A stretch of DNA of 64,000 bases from Leptospira terpstrae serovar Hualin str. LT 11-33 = ATCC 700639 (GTDB lineage: Bacteria; Spirochaetota; Leptospiria; Leptospirales; Leptospiraceae): contig NZ_AOGW02000002.1 of NCBI RefSeq assembly GCF_000332495.1, positions 62,001 to 126,000 on the forward strand, read 5' to 3'. The notes beneath the pieces are model-generated. The model was not told the DNA's origin. It did no database searches and was given only the letters and a program-made list of their open reading frames with translations. Positions 26,389 through 35,589 of the stretch are shown piece after piece. Numbering within the stretch: position 1 is the first letter of the stretch; every line of letters starts with the position of its first letter. Made by a program: the position numbers and the translations under genes.

Positions 26389-28472
26389 TCTACCTACTTT
26401 TTGGAATTGGCCTTCTTTTTGTAAGTATATTGTATTGGATATTTGCTCTGTACAAACAAAAGGAAGAAAGAGACAATACAATCACAGTATACCAGGCCGA
26501 ATTGAATTTACTCAAAGAAGACCTTCTCAAAAAAGAAAAAGAACTGATAAATACAAAATCTATTTCAGAAGAGTTTTCTGACAAACTGGTAGATTCCTAT
26601 TCCCAACTCTCTGATTTAGATGGCTTACTAAGGGAAATCAATTCCGCTTCAGACTTAAAAGATATTCTAAAAATTTTAGGTCGATATATTAGAGAAAAAT
26701 TCAAAGTCCCCCACTACCTTTTGTATGTTTATAAAGAAGAGGAAGAAGCCTTAGAATTCTTTCATAGTAATTTTCCGGAAGAACTGACAGAAAAAGTAAA
26801 GGAAGAAATTATGGGACGGAAAATTCCTGTTTCCGATTCTTTTGTAACTATGTATGCACATGCCTACGTTCGCAAACGTAAAAGAAGTTTTTATATTCAA
26901 GATTTTGAATCGTACAAGACAGAAGGTGTCGAACTTGCAAACAAACAATCAGCTAATTTAAAATCTCTTTTGATTGTTCCCCTATACTTACGTAACAAAT
27001 TTATCGGAACATTAGATTTATTGGATTATTCGGGAATTTTTGAACTCACCGAACAACAATTAAATCAGATTAAAATAATTGCCGATTACATAGCAGGAAC
27101 CATTGAAACTGGATATCTACTCAACGAACTCAAACAGGGAAACATTACAATCCAAAGAGAAAAGGAAAATATCGAAATCAATCGATTGAAGTTAGAAAAT
27201 TTACACCGATTCAATCGCAAAATAAACTCATTTTCACAAATTGAAGATATCACGAGAGAGGTATTTACTTATCTAAAAACCAACCATCGTGTGGAATTAG
27301 GATTCATCCTTCTAGTAGATCCTAAAACGAATGCTCTTGTTCCTCTTATGGAAGGTGCAGAAGTTTTTAACAAAGGACTTCTAGTAAGTAATTTCCTTAG
27401 AACCTTTCGGCCAGTTTTATCACCAAACATAGGTTCACTTTTCAGAACCTATGAAAAACAAAAACCTGTTTACTTAAAAAAATCGATCAAATGGAAACAA
27501 TTGTCTGCGATTGACACATCCATTGTAGATAGTTTCAAACTAGAATTATTTGGACAAATCCCACTCGTTGTCCAAGGGCAAACGATTGGCATTATTTGTG
27601 TCACTCGACTTACAAGAGAACAAGACTGGACCAAAGACGAATTCTCAGAAATTACTTCATTTTGTGAACAAGTAGCAGGTGCAATTCACAATGCTAACCT
27701 TAGGCGAGATTTAGAAAATGAAAGAGAAAAAACTCTTCATTTCATTCGAAACATTTTGCCAGGAGATTTAGCTGACGAATTGATTGAAAGAGGAGAAGTG
27801 GCACCTATGGAATACGAATCGGTAAGTATCCTATTTACCGATTTCAAAAACTTCACAATGGCTGCGGAATCTCTTTCTCCTGAAGATCTTATCGAACAAT
27901 TAGATGGATGTTTCTCTCAATTCGATGATATCGCGGTAAGGCACAATTTTGAAAAATTAAAAACCATTGGCGACTCTTATATGGCAGCCGGTGGAATCCC
28001 GCAAGGGAATTTCACGCACCCAGTGGATGCTTGCCTCTTTGCTATGGAAATCAAATCCTTTATGACACAAATCAGGTCCTTCAAACAAATGTTAGGTCAA
28101 GAATTCTGGGAAATCAGAATTGGTATTCATACGGGACCTGTAGTTGCAGGTGTTGTTGGTAAAACAAAATTTGCTTACGATGTTTGGGGAGATACAGTCA
28201 ACACAGCAAGTCGAATGGAAAGTTCAGGTGATGCAGGCGAAATCAATTTATCAGAAACCACTTACGATAAGGTAAAACGTTTTTTTGAATGTGAATACCG
28301 CGGAAAGATAAAAGCCAAAAACAAGGGAGAACTTGGGATGTATTTTTTAAAGCGACTCCGTCCTGAATTTTCAAGAGATGTAGAAGGAATGGTACCCAAC
28401 CAAATCTTTTTGGATTTATATAAAAATTTGCAAATCGGTGCTAAGATCATCTACCGACAAACAGGTTCTTAA
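26385..28472 (+). CDS. Adenylate cyclase (class III) with two GAF domains
   Basis: A 695-residue protein with one N-terminal TM helix (~2-22), a coiled coil, two GAF domains (~75-240, 285-445) and a class III cyclase domain (~470-690). All catalytic positions are present: FTDF with Asp486, KTIGD with Lys526 and Asp530, and WGDTVNTASR with Asp603, Asn606 and Arg610. Lys/Asp at the purine-specifying sites predicts ATP and hence cAMP as product. The start overlaps the previous stop (ATGA), so it is made together with the degenerate cyclase. Class III cyclases act as dimers, so a heterodimer with the upstream protein is possible. Confidence 0.9.
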   Translation: MIYLLFGIGLLFVSILYWIFALYKQKEERDNTITVYQAELNLLKEDLLKKEKELINTKSISEEFSDKLVDSYSQLSDLDGLLREINSASDLKDILKILGRYIREKFKVPHYLLYVYKEEEEALEFFHSNFPEELTEKVKEEIMGRKIPVSDSFVTMYAHAYVRKRKRSFYIQDFESYKTEGVELANKQSANLKSLLIVPLYLRNKFIGTLDLLDYSGIFELTEQQLNQIKIIADYIAGTIETGYLLNELKQGNITIQREKENIEINRLKLENLHRFNRKINSFSQIEDITREVFTYLKTNHRVELGFILLVDPKTNALVPLMEGAEVFNKGLLVSNFLRTFRPVLSPNIGSLFRTYEKQKPVYLKKSIKWKQLSAIDTSIVDSFKLELFGQIPLVVQGQTIGIICVTRLTREQDWTKDEFSEITSFCEQVAGAIHNANLRRDLENEREKTLHFIRNILPGDLADELIERGEVAPMEYESVSILFTDFKNFTMAAESLSPEDLIEQLDGCFSQFDDIAVRHNFEKLKTIGDSYMAAGGIPQGNFTHPVDACLFAMEIKSFMTQIRSFKQMLGQEFWEIRIGIHTGPVVAGVVGKTKFAYDVWGDTVNTASRMESSGDAGEINLSETTYDKVKRFFECEYRGKIKAKNKGELGMYFLKRLRPEFSRDVEGMVPNQIFLDLYKNLQIGAKIIYRQTGS

Positions 28473-28473
28473 A

Positions 28474-28842
28474 TTAGTGACCACCTCCCGAGGAACTGGA
28501 ACCACTACCGGAACCTGACCCTGAACTAGAACTAGAACTACTTCCACCTTTGTTGCCCGAACCAGAAGAGGAACTGCTGGATCTTGTGGTAGTTGTAGTT
28601 CTGCTTGTTGATGCCACTGGACATTTTTCATAACAGATTACATACAAACTAACACAAGTCACAGTCGCTGCCGTGGCATTGTCCAATTGAGGTGCTACTG
28701 CCAAAGCACATACATATTGTTCGCGAACACACCTATCCATACACTGAGATCTTGTCTCAAAGTTTTTTGAATTGGAACAACCTGTAAATGCCAATACAAA
28801 TCCCAAGCTAAGAAAAACAAATCTTAACATCCATCGGTTCAT
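28474..28842 (-). CDS. Small Cys-containing lipoprotein with Ser/Gly low-complexity tail
   Basis: A 122-residue putative lipoprotein. The signal peptide ends FTGC (Cys22). The mature part has cysteines in a CxxxC pattern (QCMDRC...YVCAL and VTCVSLYVICYEKC), suggesting two small disulphide-linked helices. The last ~45 residues are almost only Ser, Gly and Thr, a flexible or surface-exposed tail. The family is unknown. It converges with the cyclase gene (1 base between stops). Confidence 0.75.
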   Translation of the reverse strand: MNRWMLRFVFLSLGFVLAFTGCSNSKNFETRSQCMDRCVREQYVCALAVAPQLDNATAATVTCVSLYVICYEKCPVASTSRTTTTTRSSSSSSGSGNKGGSSSSSSSGSGSGSGSSSSGGGH

Positions 28843-28959
28843 GTAGTTAGGATCTCATATTTTAAGTAATCTTACCATGGAGGATACCCGCAAATGTGGG
28901 TACTACCTAAGAATCGGACTTGCTTATACAGGGACTAGTTGCAAAGATAAGATAGAAAT

Positions 28960-29478
28960 ATGGACACTCGCAAGGTAAGAATTCTTTTTTTAGGTTTTTA
29001 CGTTTTATCTCTCATTGTTTGGATTGCTGAAGAAATTTTCACACTAACCAACCCACCTGAGTATTTTGATCGATTTCGAATCGTCATTGCCACTGTAGAG
29101 TCCTTCATTGCCCTTTCCTCTTTTCTTGTGGTCTTTATCCTTTACAAAGAATTAAAAGCAGAAGCTGTGGAAAACGTACAAGCCAAGTCTCAAATCCATG
29201 ACCTAAAACGCACCAATCGGATCTTAAAAAATCCAGAACTGGGGTTTTGGGCCGAGGCAAAAGCCCAAATGGAAGAATGGAATTTGTCTGAAGCAGAGAC
29301 GGAAATTGCGATCCTATTATTACGTGGATTTTCCCAAAAACAAATCGCGGCTGTCCGAAAAAAAAGCTTACGTACCATTGAAAATCAAACTGCTTCGATT
29401 TACGAAAAATCCTCAATGAGAGGAAAATTGGAATTTATTTCTTATTTTTTAACTCCTTTGTTACCTGAGGAAGATTAA
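28960..29478 (+). CDS. Membrane-anchored LuxR-type HTH regulator
   Basis: A 172-residue protein with two TM helices at the N terminus (~7-27 and ~43-63), a short coiled coil (~65-95), and a C-terminal LuxR/GerE-type helix-turn-helix (~105-165). The HTH reads L-S-x-A-E-T-E-I-A-I-L-L-L-R-G-F followed by QKQIAAVRKKSLRTIENQTASIY, quoted in part: this is the usual LuxR recognition-helix layout. The DNA-binding domain is therefore held at the inner membrane. Upstream, a short inverted repeat TACCC-N8-GGGTA (28885..28902) lies before the gene and could be an operator, but is weak. The target is unknown. Confidence 0.82.
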   Translation: MDTRKVRILFLGFYVLSLIVWIAEEIFTLTNPPEYFDRFRIVIATVESFIALSSFLVVFILYKELKAEAVENVQAKSQIHDLKRTNRILKNPELGFWAEAKAQMEEWNLSEAETEIAILLLRGFSQKQIAAVRKKSLRTIENQTASIYEKSSMRGKLEFISYFLTPLLPEED

Positions 29479-29529
29479 ACAAAAAACCTTGACCGTTCCT
29501 GTTTTCTTTGGTTATTTATAGCTTGTTTT

Positions 29530-31092
29530 ATGAAAAATCAGAGAATCCTTTTAACGTGTATTTTTCTATTGTTTTGTACCTCGTCAATTTTCTCTCAAAC
29601 CTCACTAGAGGAAAGGGACAAACAAAGACAGTCGGGCCTTGTTACTGCGAATCAAAAAAAACAGGAAGAAATTCTTCAGAAATACAATGACTTTGTGAAT
29701 CGAGTACAATCCAAATACCCTGGACTCAAAATTTCTTCCTCTCCAATCGATCTAAAACAAGCCGAAGGAATTTCGGATCATAACAGCGCACCAGGTGCCA
29801 AAGATAAAAAATCAAAATCTATTTCAGCAGTTGCTTCTGAAAGTTTTTATCTCCAACTAGAACCGATCTTTCATCCTTCTTCTCGATCCTCAGTAAAGGT
29901 AAAAAAAGGCGATTCATTAGAAGTTGTTATGGTTTTAAAACAAGATGTAACCTCCAAAAAAGAAGGATCGCATTGGGTTCTTGTTCGAACCAAAACCAAA
30001 CAAGAAGGATATATCACTCAAGACTTACTTTCTCCAAACAAACCCGCAGTTAAATCCAGAAACACAGAGGGTCTTTCTTTAGATTTATCTTCTCTTTCTG
30101 GTCGAATTGCTGAATCACCTAGCACTGGTTATTCTGATTCAAAAAAAGGAAAAGATATGTGGGTGGAGGCAAGTTCTCTCAATATGAGAGGAGAACCTGA
30201 TGTAAATGCCTATGTAGTAGCAAGGTTACCCAAAGGACTCAAAGTAAAAATCGATACTTCCACGGCAACAGAAGAAACCATAGATGGGATTACTTCAAAT
30301 TGGCACCAAGTCTCCTCGGCTTATGGCAACGGATGGGTGTTTGGTGGATATTTAAGTGCCTCTGAAGTTGTATCATATGAGGTCCAACCAGGCGAAATCT
30401 CTTATCCCCAAGAAAATCCTGATGAACTAAAAACTGGGGAGAAACGATATGTTCGCTCCACAAGTTTACGTATGCGAGATGAACCAAATGACTATGGTTC
30501 GGTGATCACAACCATTGCCGGTGATGAAAAAATTAAAATCATAGATACAAAAAAAGAAATAGAAACCATAGGTGGAGTTCGTTCCAAATGGATCTATGTT
30601 TCTTGGAATGATGAATGGGAAGGTTGGGTGTTTGGCGGATTTGTTTCCAAAGAACGTGGCCCTCTCGTTGACAATGATGATATTTCAAAATACTTTCAGA
30701 TTCCAGTAGATAACGATCGTTATGTTTCTTCCAACTTTGGAACCCGAGTGGATCCGGTGACAGGAAAAGTTGGAGCTTTCCATTCAGGAATTGATTTGCC
30801 TGCATCCATTGGTACACCCATTAAAGCAGTGAGTGACGGAAAGGTTTGGAGAACCATAACAACTAGCGGTGGTTATGGGATGCTTACCATTTTAAGCCAC
30901 AAAAACAATATTTTTACCTACTATGCACACCAAAACGAACGCCAAGTAAAAGAAGGTGACAGTGTCCGATCTGGGGATATCATTGGTCAGGTAGGAAACA
31001 CCGGTAAATCCACCGGCCCACATTTACATTTTGAAGTTAGGAAAGGCCCTGATCAACAAGCGTTGGATCCAGATGCTTATTTACCCAAATGA
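29530..31092 (+). CDS. SH3-domain LytM (M23) peptidoglycan endopeptidase
   Basis: A 520-residue exported protein. The signal peptide covers ~1-22. Three SH3b-like domains follow: ~100-160, ~205-280 with SSLNMRGEPD, and ~310-375 with TSLRMRDEPN; the last two are clear repeats of each other. The C-terminal M23 metallopeptidase domain (~400-515) has the zinc-binding HSGIDLPA (HxxxD), YYAHQNE and HLHFEVR motifs, so it should be active. The SH3b modules probably bind the cell wall. It is the first gene of a tight operon: its stop overlaps the ankyrin gene start (ATGA). Confidence 0.9.
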   Translation: MKNQRILLTCIFLLFCTSSIFSQTSLEERDKQRQSGLVTANQKKQEEILQKYNDFVNRVQSKYPGLKISSSPIDLKQAEGISDHNSAPGAKDKKSKSISAVASESFYLQLEPIFHPSSRSSVKVKKGDSLEVVMVLKQDVTSKKEGSHWVLVRTKTKQEGYITQDLLSPNKPAVKSRNTEGLSLDLSSLSGRIAESPSTGYSDSKKGKDMWVEASSLNMRGEPDVNAYVVARLPKGLKVKIDTSTATEETIDGITSNWHQVSSAYGNGWVFGGYLSASEVVSYEVQPGEISYPQENPDELKTGEKRYVRSTSLRMRDEPNDYGSVITTIAGDEKIKIIDTKKEIETIGGVRSKWIYVSWNDEWEGWVFGGFVSKERGPLVDNDDISKYFQIPVDNDRYVSSNFGTRVDPVTGKVGAFHSGIDLPASIGTPIKAVSDGKVWRTITTSGGYGMLTILSHKNNIFTYYAHQNERQVKEGDSVRSGDIIGQVGNTGKSTGPHLHFEVRKGPDQQALDPDAYLPK

Positions 31093-33026
31093 AACATAAT
31101 CTGATTACTTTTAGTATTATCCTTCTACTCATTTCTTCCAGTAGCATTTTTGCTCAAGAAAACGTAGCCGAAACAACATCGGTAACTGCTGTCATTCCCG
31201 ACATGGTTCAGATTTTATCCAAAGGCAATGTAAAGGAATTTGAAACAGCCATAACAAATGGTGGTGACATCAATGCCAGTGACGAATCAGGAAAAACTCT
31301 CCTCGTCCTTGCGGTGGAAAAAAACAAACCAAAACATTTTGAAATTTTACTCAGCCAAGGGGCAGATCTCAACAAAAGAGATTTATCCGGCAAAACATTG
31401 TTACACTATGTTGTGACATCTCGTTTTACAAACCAAATCAAAACCTTAGTAGAAAAAGGTGCAGACCTCAATGCATACGATGCTGATGGTAATACAGCAT
31501 TACACGTAGCCGTTCTGAAAGCAAATCTCGCCGTACAGAAGTTACTTGTAGAAAGCAAAGCAGATGTAAACTTAAGGAACAATCCAAGAAAATCACCACT
31601 TTACTTAGCATTCGAAAAATCAAAAATAGATTCCATCACCTATCTTCTTCAAAATGGGGCAGATATCAACCTTCCCGACTTAACTGGTCGGACACCTGTT
31701 TTTGTTTCTATTGATCAAAAGAATATTAAACTTTTAAACTTAAGTTTAGACTCTAATGCAAATCCAAACACGGAAGACACTAAGTCCATACGTCCAATAA
31801 TATTTGCCATAGAAAAAGGATTTACACAAGGATTGGAAATTCTTTTGAACCGAGGGGCCGATGTTAATGCTAAAACTCCAGATGGTGAATCTTTACTTTT
31901 TTATGCAGTGGAAAAGAAAAACCTAACCGCAGTCAGCTTACTACTTAAAAAAGGACTGGTTGTCGATTCTAAAAATCTGGCAGGAAAAACTCTATTTGAA
32001 CTTGCGTTACAAAAAAACGATTCAAATCTTTTAAAACTAGTTTTAGATGCAGGTGCCAATCCCAACCAAACTCTTTCTACAAATAAAAATCCTTTAGAAG
32101 AATCGATTGAAACATCTAAATGGTCCGTTGCTGAAATTCTTATACAGAAAAATGCAGATGTGATGACACCGAATATTACTGGATACCTTCCGATACATTT
32201 AGCTTCTAGAAAATCGGGACAAAAGATCGTAGAAGAGTTAGTGAAAAGAAATGTTCCGGTAGATGTTTTAAACCAAAAAACAAATGAAACACCACTTTCA
32301 TTAGCTTTAGAAAACAAACAAGTATCCATTGCGAAGTTTCTTTTATCAAAAAAAGCGAATCCCAACCACAAACAAAAAGATGGCTCTAGTTTGATTTTTT
32401 CAACGATTGAAAGAAAAGATGCTGAGGCATTTAAACTATTAGCCACCGCAGGTGCGGATCTCCAATCCTTAAACGAAGAGGGAGAAAATTTAATCACCAC
32501 TGTATGTAAGTTAGAGATAGATAAAAAAGAACAAAAATTTGCAGACGAAACAATCAGACTTTTGATCACGAAAGGTGTGAACCCGAATACAAAAAACAAA
32601 CGTGGGTTAAGTGCTCTTCATATTGCACTCAATCGAAATCGTATGGATACCATGTCTCAACTCATTACCTTAGGTGCTGACCCTAACCTAACAGACAACA
32701 ATGGTCTTACTGTTTTACATAAAGCGATTCAAAAGTTTTTAACCTCTAGAGAGAATATCCAAACAGAAAGTTATAAGAAATTAGTACTATTCCTAGTAGA
32801 AAGAAGAGCGAACATTAACCAACAGGATAAATTAGGGAAAACTATACTTTCCGAACTAGCAATCCAGTTTGATCCTGGTAAAAGTGATTCCATTTTGGAA
32901 TTAGCTAGAGTTTTCGTTTTAAATGGCGGAGATTCTAAAATTGAAGATAAAACAGGAAAATCTCCTCTGGAATATGCGGAGGATAAGAAAATACCTGAAC
33001 TGATTGAGATTTACCGCGGCCTTTAA
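31089..33026 (+). CDS. Exported ankyrin-repeat protein
   Basis: A 645-residue protein with a signal peptide (~1-23, ending IFAQ) followed by about 16 ankyrin repeats of ~33 residues filling the rest of the protein. Recurrent elements are G-x-T-x-L-x-x-A and G-A-D-x-N-x-x-D. No other domain is visible. A periplasmic protein-interaction scaffold is likely. It overlaps the M23 peptidase gene by 4 bases and the cyclic-nucleotide-binding gene by 1 base (TAATG), so the four genes are translated together. Confidence 0.88.
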   Translation: MKHNLITFSIILLLISSSSIFAQENVAETTSVTAVIPDMVQILSKGNVKEFETAITNGGDINASDESGKTLLVLAVEKNKPKHFEILLSQGADLNKRDLSGKTLLHYVVTSRFTNQIKTLVEKGADLNAYDADGNTALHVAVLKANLAVQKLLVESKADVNLRNNPRKSPLYLAFEKSKIDSITYLLQNGADINLPDLTGRTPVFVSIDQKNIKLLNLSLDSNANPNTEDTKSIRPIIFAIEKGFTQGLEILLNRGADVNAKTPDGESLLFYAVEKKNLTAVSLLLKKGLVVDSKNLAGKTLFELALQKNDSNLLKLVLDAGANPNQTLSTNKNPLEESIETSKWSVAEILIQKNADVMTPNITGYLPIHLASRKSGQKIVEELVKRNVPVDVLNQKTNETPLSLALENKQVSIAKFLLSKKANPNHKQKDGSSLIFSTIERKDAEAFKLLATAGADLQSLNEEGENLITTVCKLEIDKKEQKFADETIRLLITKGVNPNTKNKRGLSALHIALNRNRMDTMSQLITLGADPNLTDNNGLTVLHKAIQKFLTSRENIQTESYKKLVLFLVERRANINQQDKLGKTILSELAIQFDPGKSDSILELARVFVLNGGDSKIEDKTGKSPLEYAEDKKIPELIEIYRGL

Positions 33027-33460
33027 TGTCCATTCCTAAAAAAGATAATCGAATCAACATCTTTGACTTCGTTAATACTGTCCCTACAAAGACATTCAAA
33101 CGAGGAGAAATCATAGTAAGAGAAGGTGAACCATCTAACGAAAAAATGTATTTCATTCTGAGTGGAACACTTTCGGTAGGAATGGGAGCACCCGATCAAG
33201 GAAATTTCCATGAAGTGCGTAAACTTTCTACTGGAGAATTTTTTGGCGAGATAGCTCTCATTTCAAGTCACCCAAGAGCTATGACAGTATTTATAGAATC
33301 TGACCGAGCACAACTTGGTATCTTAGACAAACAAAATTTAACACGTATCGCAAATTCAAATCCAATGTTTGTTTATGCATTATTACAAACTTATGTAGAA
33401 CGTTTAATTGAAGCAGAACAAAAATTAAAAGATCTTACGGAGTCAAGTGATGGGACTTAA
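33026..33460 (+). CDS. Cyclic nucleotide-binding domain protein 1
   Basis: A 144-residue single-domain CRP/PKA-type cNMP-binding protein without an HTH. The beta-barrel covers ~15-120, with KRGEIIVREGEPSNEKMYFILSG quoted in part as the entry strands and the phosphate-binding cassette FFGEIALISSHPRAMTV. Glu and Arg of the cassette, which contact ribose and phosphate in cAMP receptors, are both present. A short C-terminal helix follows. No DNA-binding domain is present, so it should act through protein contacts. It is coupled to the ankyrin gene. Confidence 0.88.
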   Translation: MSIPKKDNRINIFDFVNTVPTKTFKRGEIIVREGEPSNEKMYFILSGTLSVGMGAPDQGNFHEVRKLSTGEFFGEIALISSHPRAMTVFIESDRAQLGILDKQNLTRIANSNPMFVYALLQTYVERLIEAEQKLKDLTESSDGT

Positions 33461-33962
33461 AGAATCTCTTGCAAAACTAAGTATGATTAACATCAAAAGA
33501 GGAGAGGTTCTCTTTAAAGAAGGAGTTCCGTCTAACGGTGCTATGTTTTTTTTGTTTGAAGGACAATTGGATATTTACAAACAAATTGAAGGCAAACATG
33601 CCAAACTTAGAAGTATCCTTCCTGGTGAGTTTTTTGGAGAGATGGCTATTATCAATAATAGTCCAAGGGCAGCATCCATTGTAGTTGTTTCGGAAACTGC
33701 AAAACTGGGAATCATCAATCGAACCACATTTGTTCAGATGAGCCAAGAAAGTCCCGAGTTTTTATTTCTTTTATTAAAAAAGGTAATCGAAAGACTTTAT
33801 GAGACCGATGGAAAAATTCGTGCCATCAAACGCAAAGAAGACGAAGATACAATGATAGCTAAAGTGGTGCCAAGTTCAAATTCAAGTGAAATCCCAGAAG
33901 GTAGTGGATCTGCAACATCCGTAGACCCATTTTCAGATAACGCAACTCCTGTAGGAGAGTGA
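33450..33962 (+). CDS. Cyclic nucleotide-binding domain protein 2
   Basis: A 170-residue paralogue of the preceding protein: one cNMP-binding barrel (~10-120) with cassette FFGEMAIINNSPRAASIV (Glu and Arg kept), then a helix and a Ser/Asp-rich disordered tail (~135-170). The start is taken as ATG 33450, seven bases after GGAG; a GTG one codon earlier is possible. It overlaps the first cNMP gene by 11 bases. It has no HTH, so it is also a candidate cAMP receptor or scaffold. It ends 5 bases before the convergent SDR gene. Confidence 0.86.
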   Translation: MGLKESLAKLSMINIKRGEVLFKEGVPSNGAMFFLFEGQLDIYKQIEGKHAKLRSILPGEFFGEMAIINNSPRAASIVVVSETAKLGIINRTTFVQMSQESPEFLFLLLKKVIERLYETDGKIRAIKRKEDEDTMIAKVVPSSNSSEIPEGSGSATSVDPFSDNATPVGE

Positions 33963-33967
33963 AATAG

Positions 33968-34678
33968 TTAGTTTTGTTTTTTACGTTTTAGCTTAAAGAG
34001 TTCTGGAGAAATCTGAATTTCAGGAATCACCCAACCACGATCTCCCACTACTAATTCCTCAACTACCTCCGCAATTTGATTTGGTAACAAATAAGACTTA
34101 GGATCCTCGTCAGGTTCAAAATTCAAGTGATTATAAAAATCGGTTTTTGTAATATCAAGGATGAGTAAATGAACTTTAACACCAAACTTTCGCAACTCAG
34201 AAAATAACTCTCTAGCATAATGATGGATTCCTGCTTTTAGAGATGCATAAACATTCCCCCAAGGAGAAATTTCATTACCTGCAACTGAACCTATAAATAC
34301 AATACGTCCTTTATTTTCCTTTAGAATACGAGTCAACTGACTAGTTAGTAACATTGGTGCAGTTATGTGGAGACTTATCATCTCACGAATTTTTTCTGAA
34401 GACAACTCCTCTACAGGAGCAAAATAAGCAAGCCCAGCATTATGTATAAGTATACTAATTTCTTTTCTATCAGGTATACGATCCAATAACTGATCCAATT
34501 GTTTGGTATTGGTTAGATCACAAGATATTAAATGAAATAATTCATTGGTATAAACGCAGGTTTCAGGATTTCTTGATACTCCATAAACCTTATACCCTAA
34601 AGAAACCAACTTTTGCGAAATAGAAAGTCCTATCCCGCGTGAAGCTCCCGTCACTAATGCTACCTTTGTAACTGTCAC
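33968..34678 (-). CDS. Short-chain dehydrogenase/reductase (SDR)
   Basis: A 236-residue classical SDR. The nucleotide-binding motif TGASRGIG lies at the N terminus, followed by HNAGLAY, Ser (IGSVAG) and a YASLKAG motif (Tyr-x-x-x-Lys) completing the catalytic triad. The substrate is unknown. I place the start at GTG (34676..34678), which overlaps the esterase stop as GTGA, giving the normal N terminus MTVTKVALVTGAS; the upstream ATG would add seven residues and a longer overlap. It is the last gene of the five-gene AlkC operon. Confidence 0.88.
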   Translation of the reverse strand: MTVTKVALVTGASRGIGLSISQKLVSLGYKVYGVSRNPETCVYTNELFHLISCDLTNTKQLDQLLDRIPDRKEISILIHNAGLAYFAPVEELSSEKIREMISLHITAPMLLTSQLTRILKENKGRIVFIGSVAGNEISPWGNVYASLKAGIHHYARELFSELRKFGVKVHLLILDITKTDFYNHLNFEPDEDPKSYLLPNQIAEVVEELVVGDRGWVIPEIQISPELFKLKRKKQN

Positions 34679-35589
34679 AAACTTTCCATAAAGTCCCAAA
34701 CAAGTTTAGAACCATCAATAACTTTTGTTGTTTTGCCTTGGTCTATAAAAGGAATCATAGGTGTTTCTCCAGGCCAACTGTGACCAAGTCCATTCAATTG
34801 AATCATACCAACTTTTGTATTTTCAGCACAAACCTCATACCGATAAAAATCAATTTTTATCTCAGAAAGTCCTTCTTGGAAAGTTTGAACTTTTGTAGTT
34901 AATATGTCATTACAAAGGTTCCACTCTTTCCAACGTAAAATAGAATCATTGACAGATAAAATTTCACCACCATCTCTCACATAACCACCACTAAATGGAA
35001 CTAACGGATCATCTGTTCCAGCGATAATTCCTATTGAAACTGGATTTGTTTTTAAATTTGATTTCCTTTTGAGAGTAAAAACTGAAACTTGTGCGGCAAC
35101 ACTCACTACACCTTTCCATAATTCAGGTTTCTCGGCAGCAATTCGTTGAGCCATAAATCCACCGTTAGAATGGCCGACCAAAAATACTTTCTTTGGGTTA
35201 ACTGAACCTTCTGCAATCAATCGTTTCACCATTGATTCAATGAATGCAATGTCGTTGATTTGGTTTTCATCCGCTGGAGTATTTCCTCGCCCATCAGCCC
35301 AACTTCTTTTAAAACCATCAGGAAACACAACAATGAAACCTTTTGTATCTGCTAAGAGATCCAATTTAGTTTGTTTGATCATTGAAGAACCAGATCCGAA
35401 TCTACCATGTAAGGCAACTAACAAAGGTATCGGCGACCCATCCCATTGTTTTGGGTAATGGACAATATAAGTTCTTTTGTTGTTTTGAATTTCAATAAAG
35501 TCTAACTTTTCATTTTGCAACAATTTTCGATTCAATCCCATACAAGACAAAACCAATAAGAAAAGAACAATTGAATAGAGGTTTCTCAT
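34675..35589 (-). CDS. Alpha/beta hydrolase, PHB depolymerase/LpqC-like esterase lipoprotein
   Basis: A 304-residue exported esterase. The signal peptide has a lipobox-like VLSC (Cys16). Motifs are LVALHGRFGSG (oxyanion strand), VVFPDGFKRSW, the nucleophile elbow GHSNGG and the late GLGHSWPG with the catalytic His. This matches the poly(3-hydroxybutyrate) depolymerase-like family (esterase PHB type), which also includes feruloyl esterases, so the exact substrate is open. It overlaps the upstream lipoprotein gene by 4 bases and the SDR gene by the GTGA junction. Confidence 0.85.
   Translation of the reverse strand: MRNLYSIVLFLLVLSCMGLNRKLLQNEKLDFIEIQNNKRTYIVHYPKQWDGSPIPLLVALHGRFGSGSSMIKQTKLDLLADTKGFIVVFPDGFKRSWADGRGNTPADENQINDIAFIESMVKRLIAEGSVNPKKVFLVGHSNGGFMAQRIAAEKPELWKGVVSVAAQVSVFTLKRKSNLKTNPVSIGIIAGTDDPLVPFSGGYVRDGGEILSVNDSILRWKEWNLCNDILTTKVQTFQEGLSEIKIDFYRYEVCAENTKVGMIQLNGLGHSWPGETPMIPFIDQGKTTKVIDGSKLVWDFMESL

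Noticed and set aside
28885..28902. Inverted repeat TACCC-N8-GGGTA as a confirmed operator
   Set aside because: Arms are only 5 bp and single; I mention it as weak only.
31901..32599. 232-codon minus-strand frame opposite the ankyrin gene
   Set aside because: Antisense shadow of periodic ankyrin repeats without start signals.
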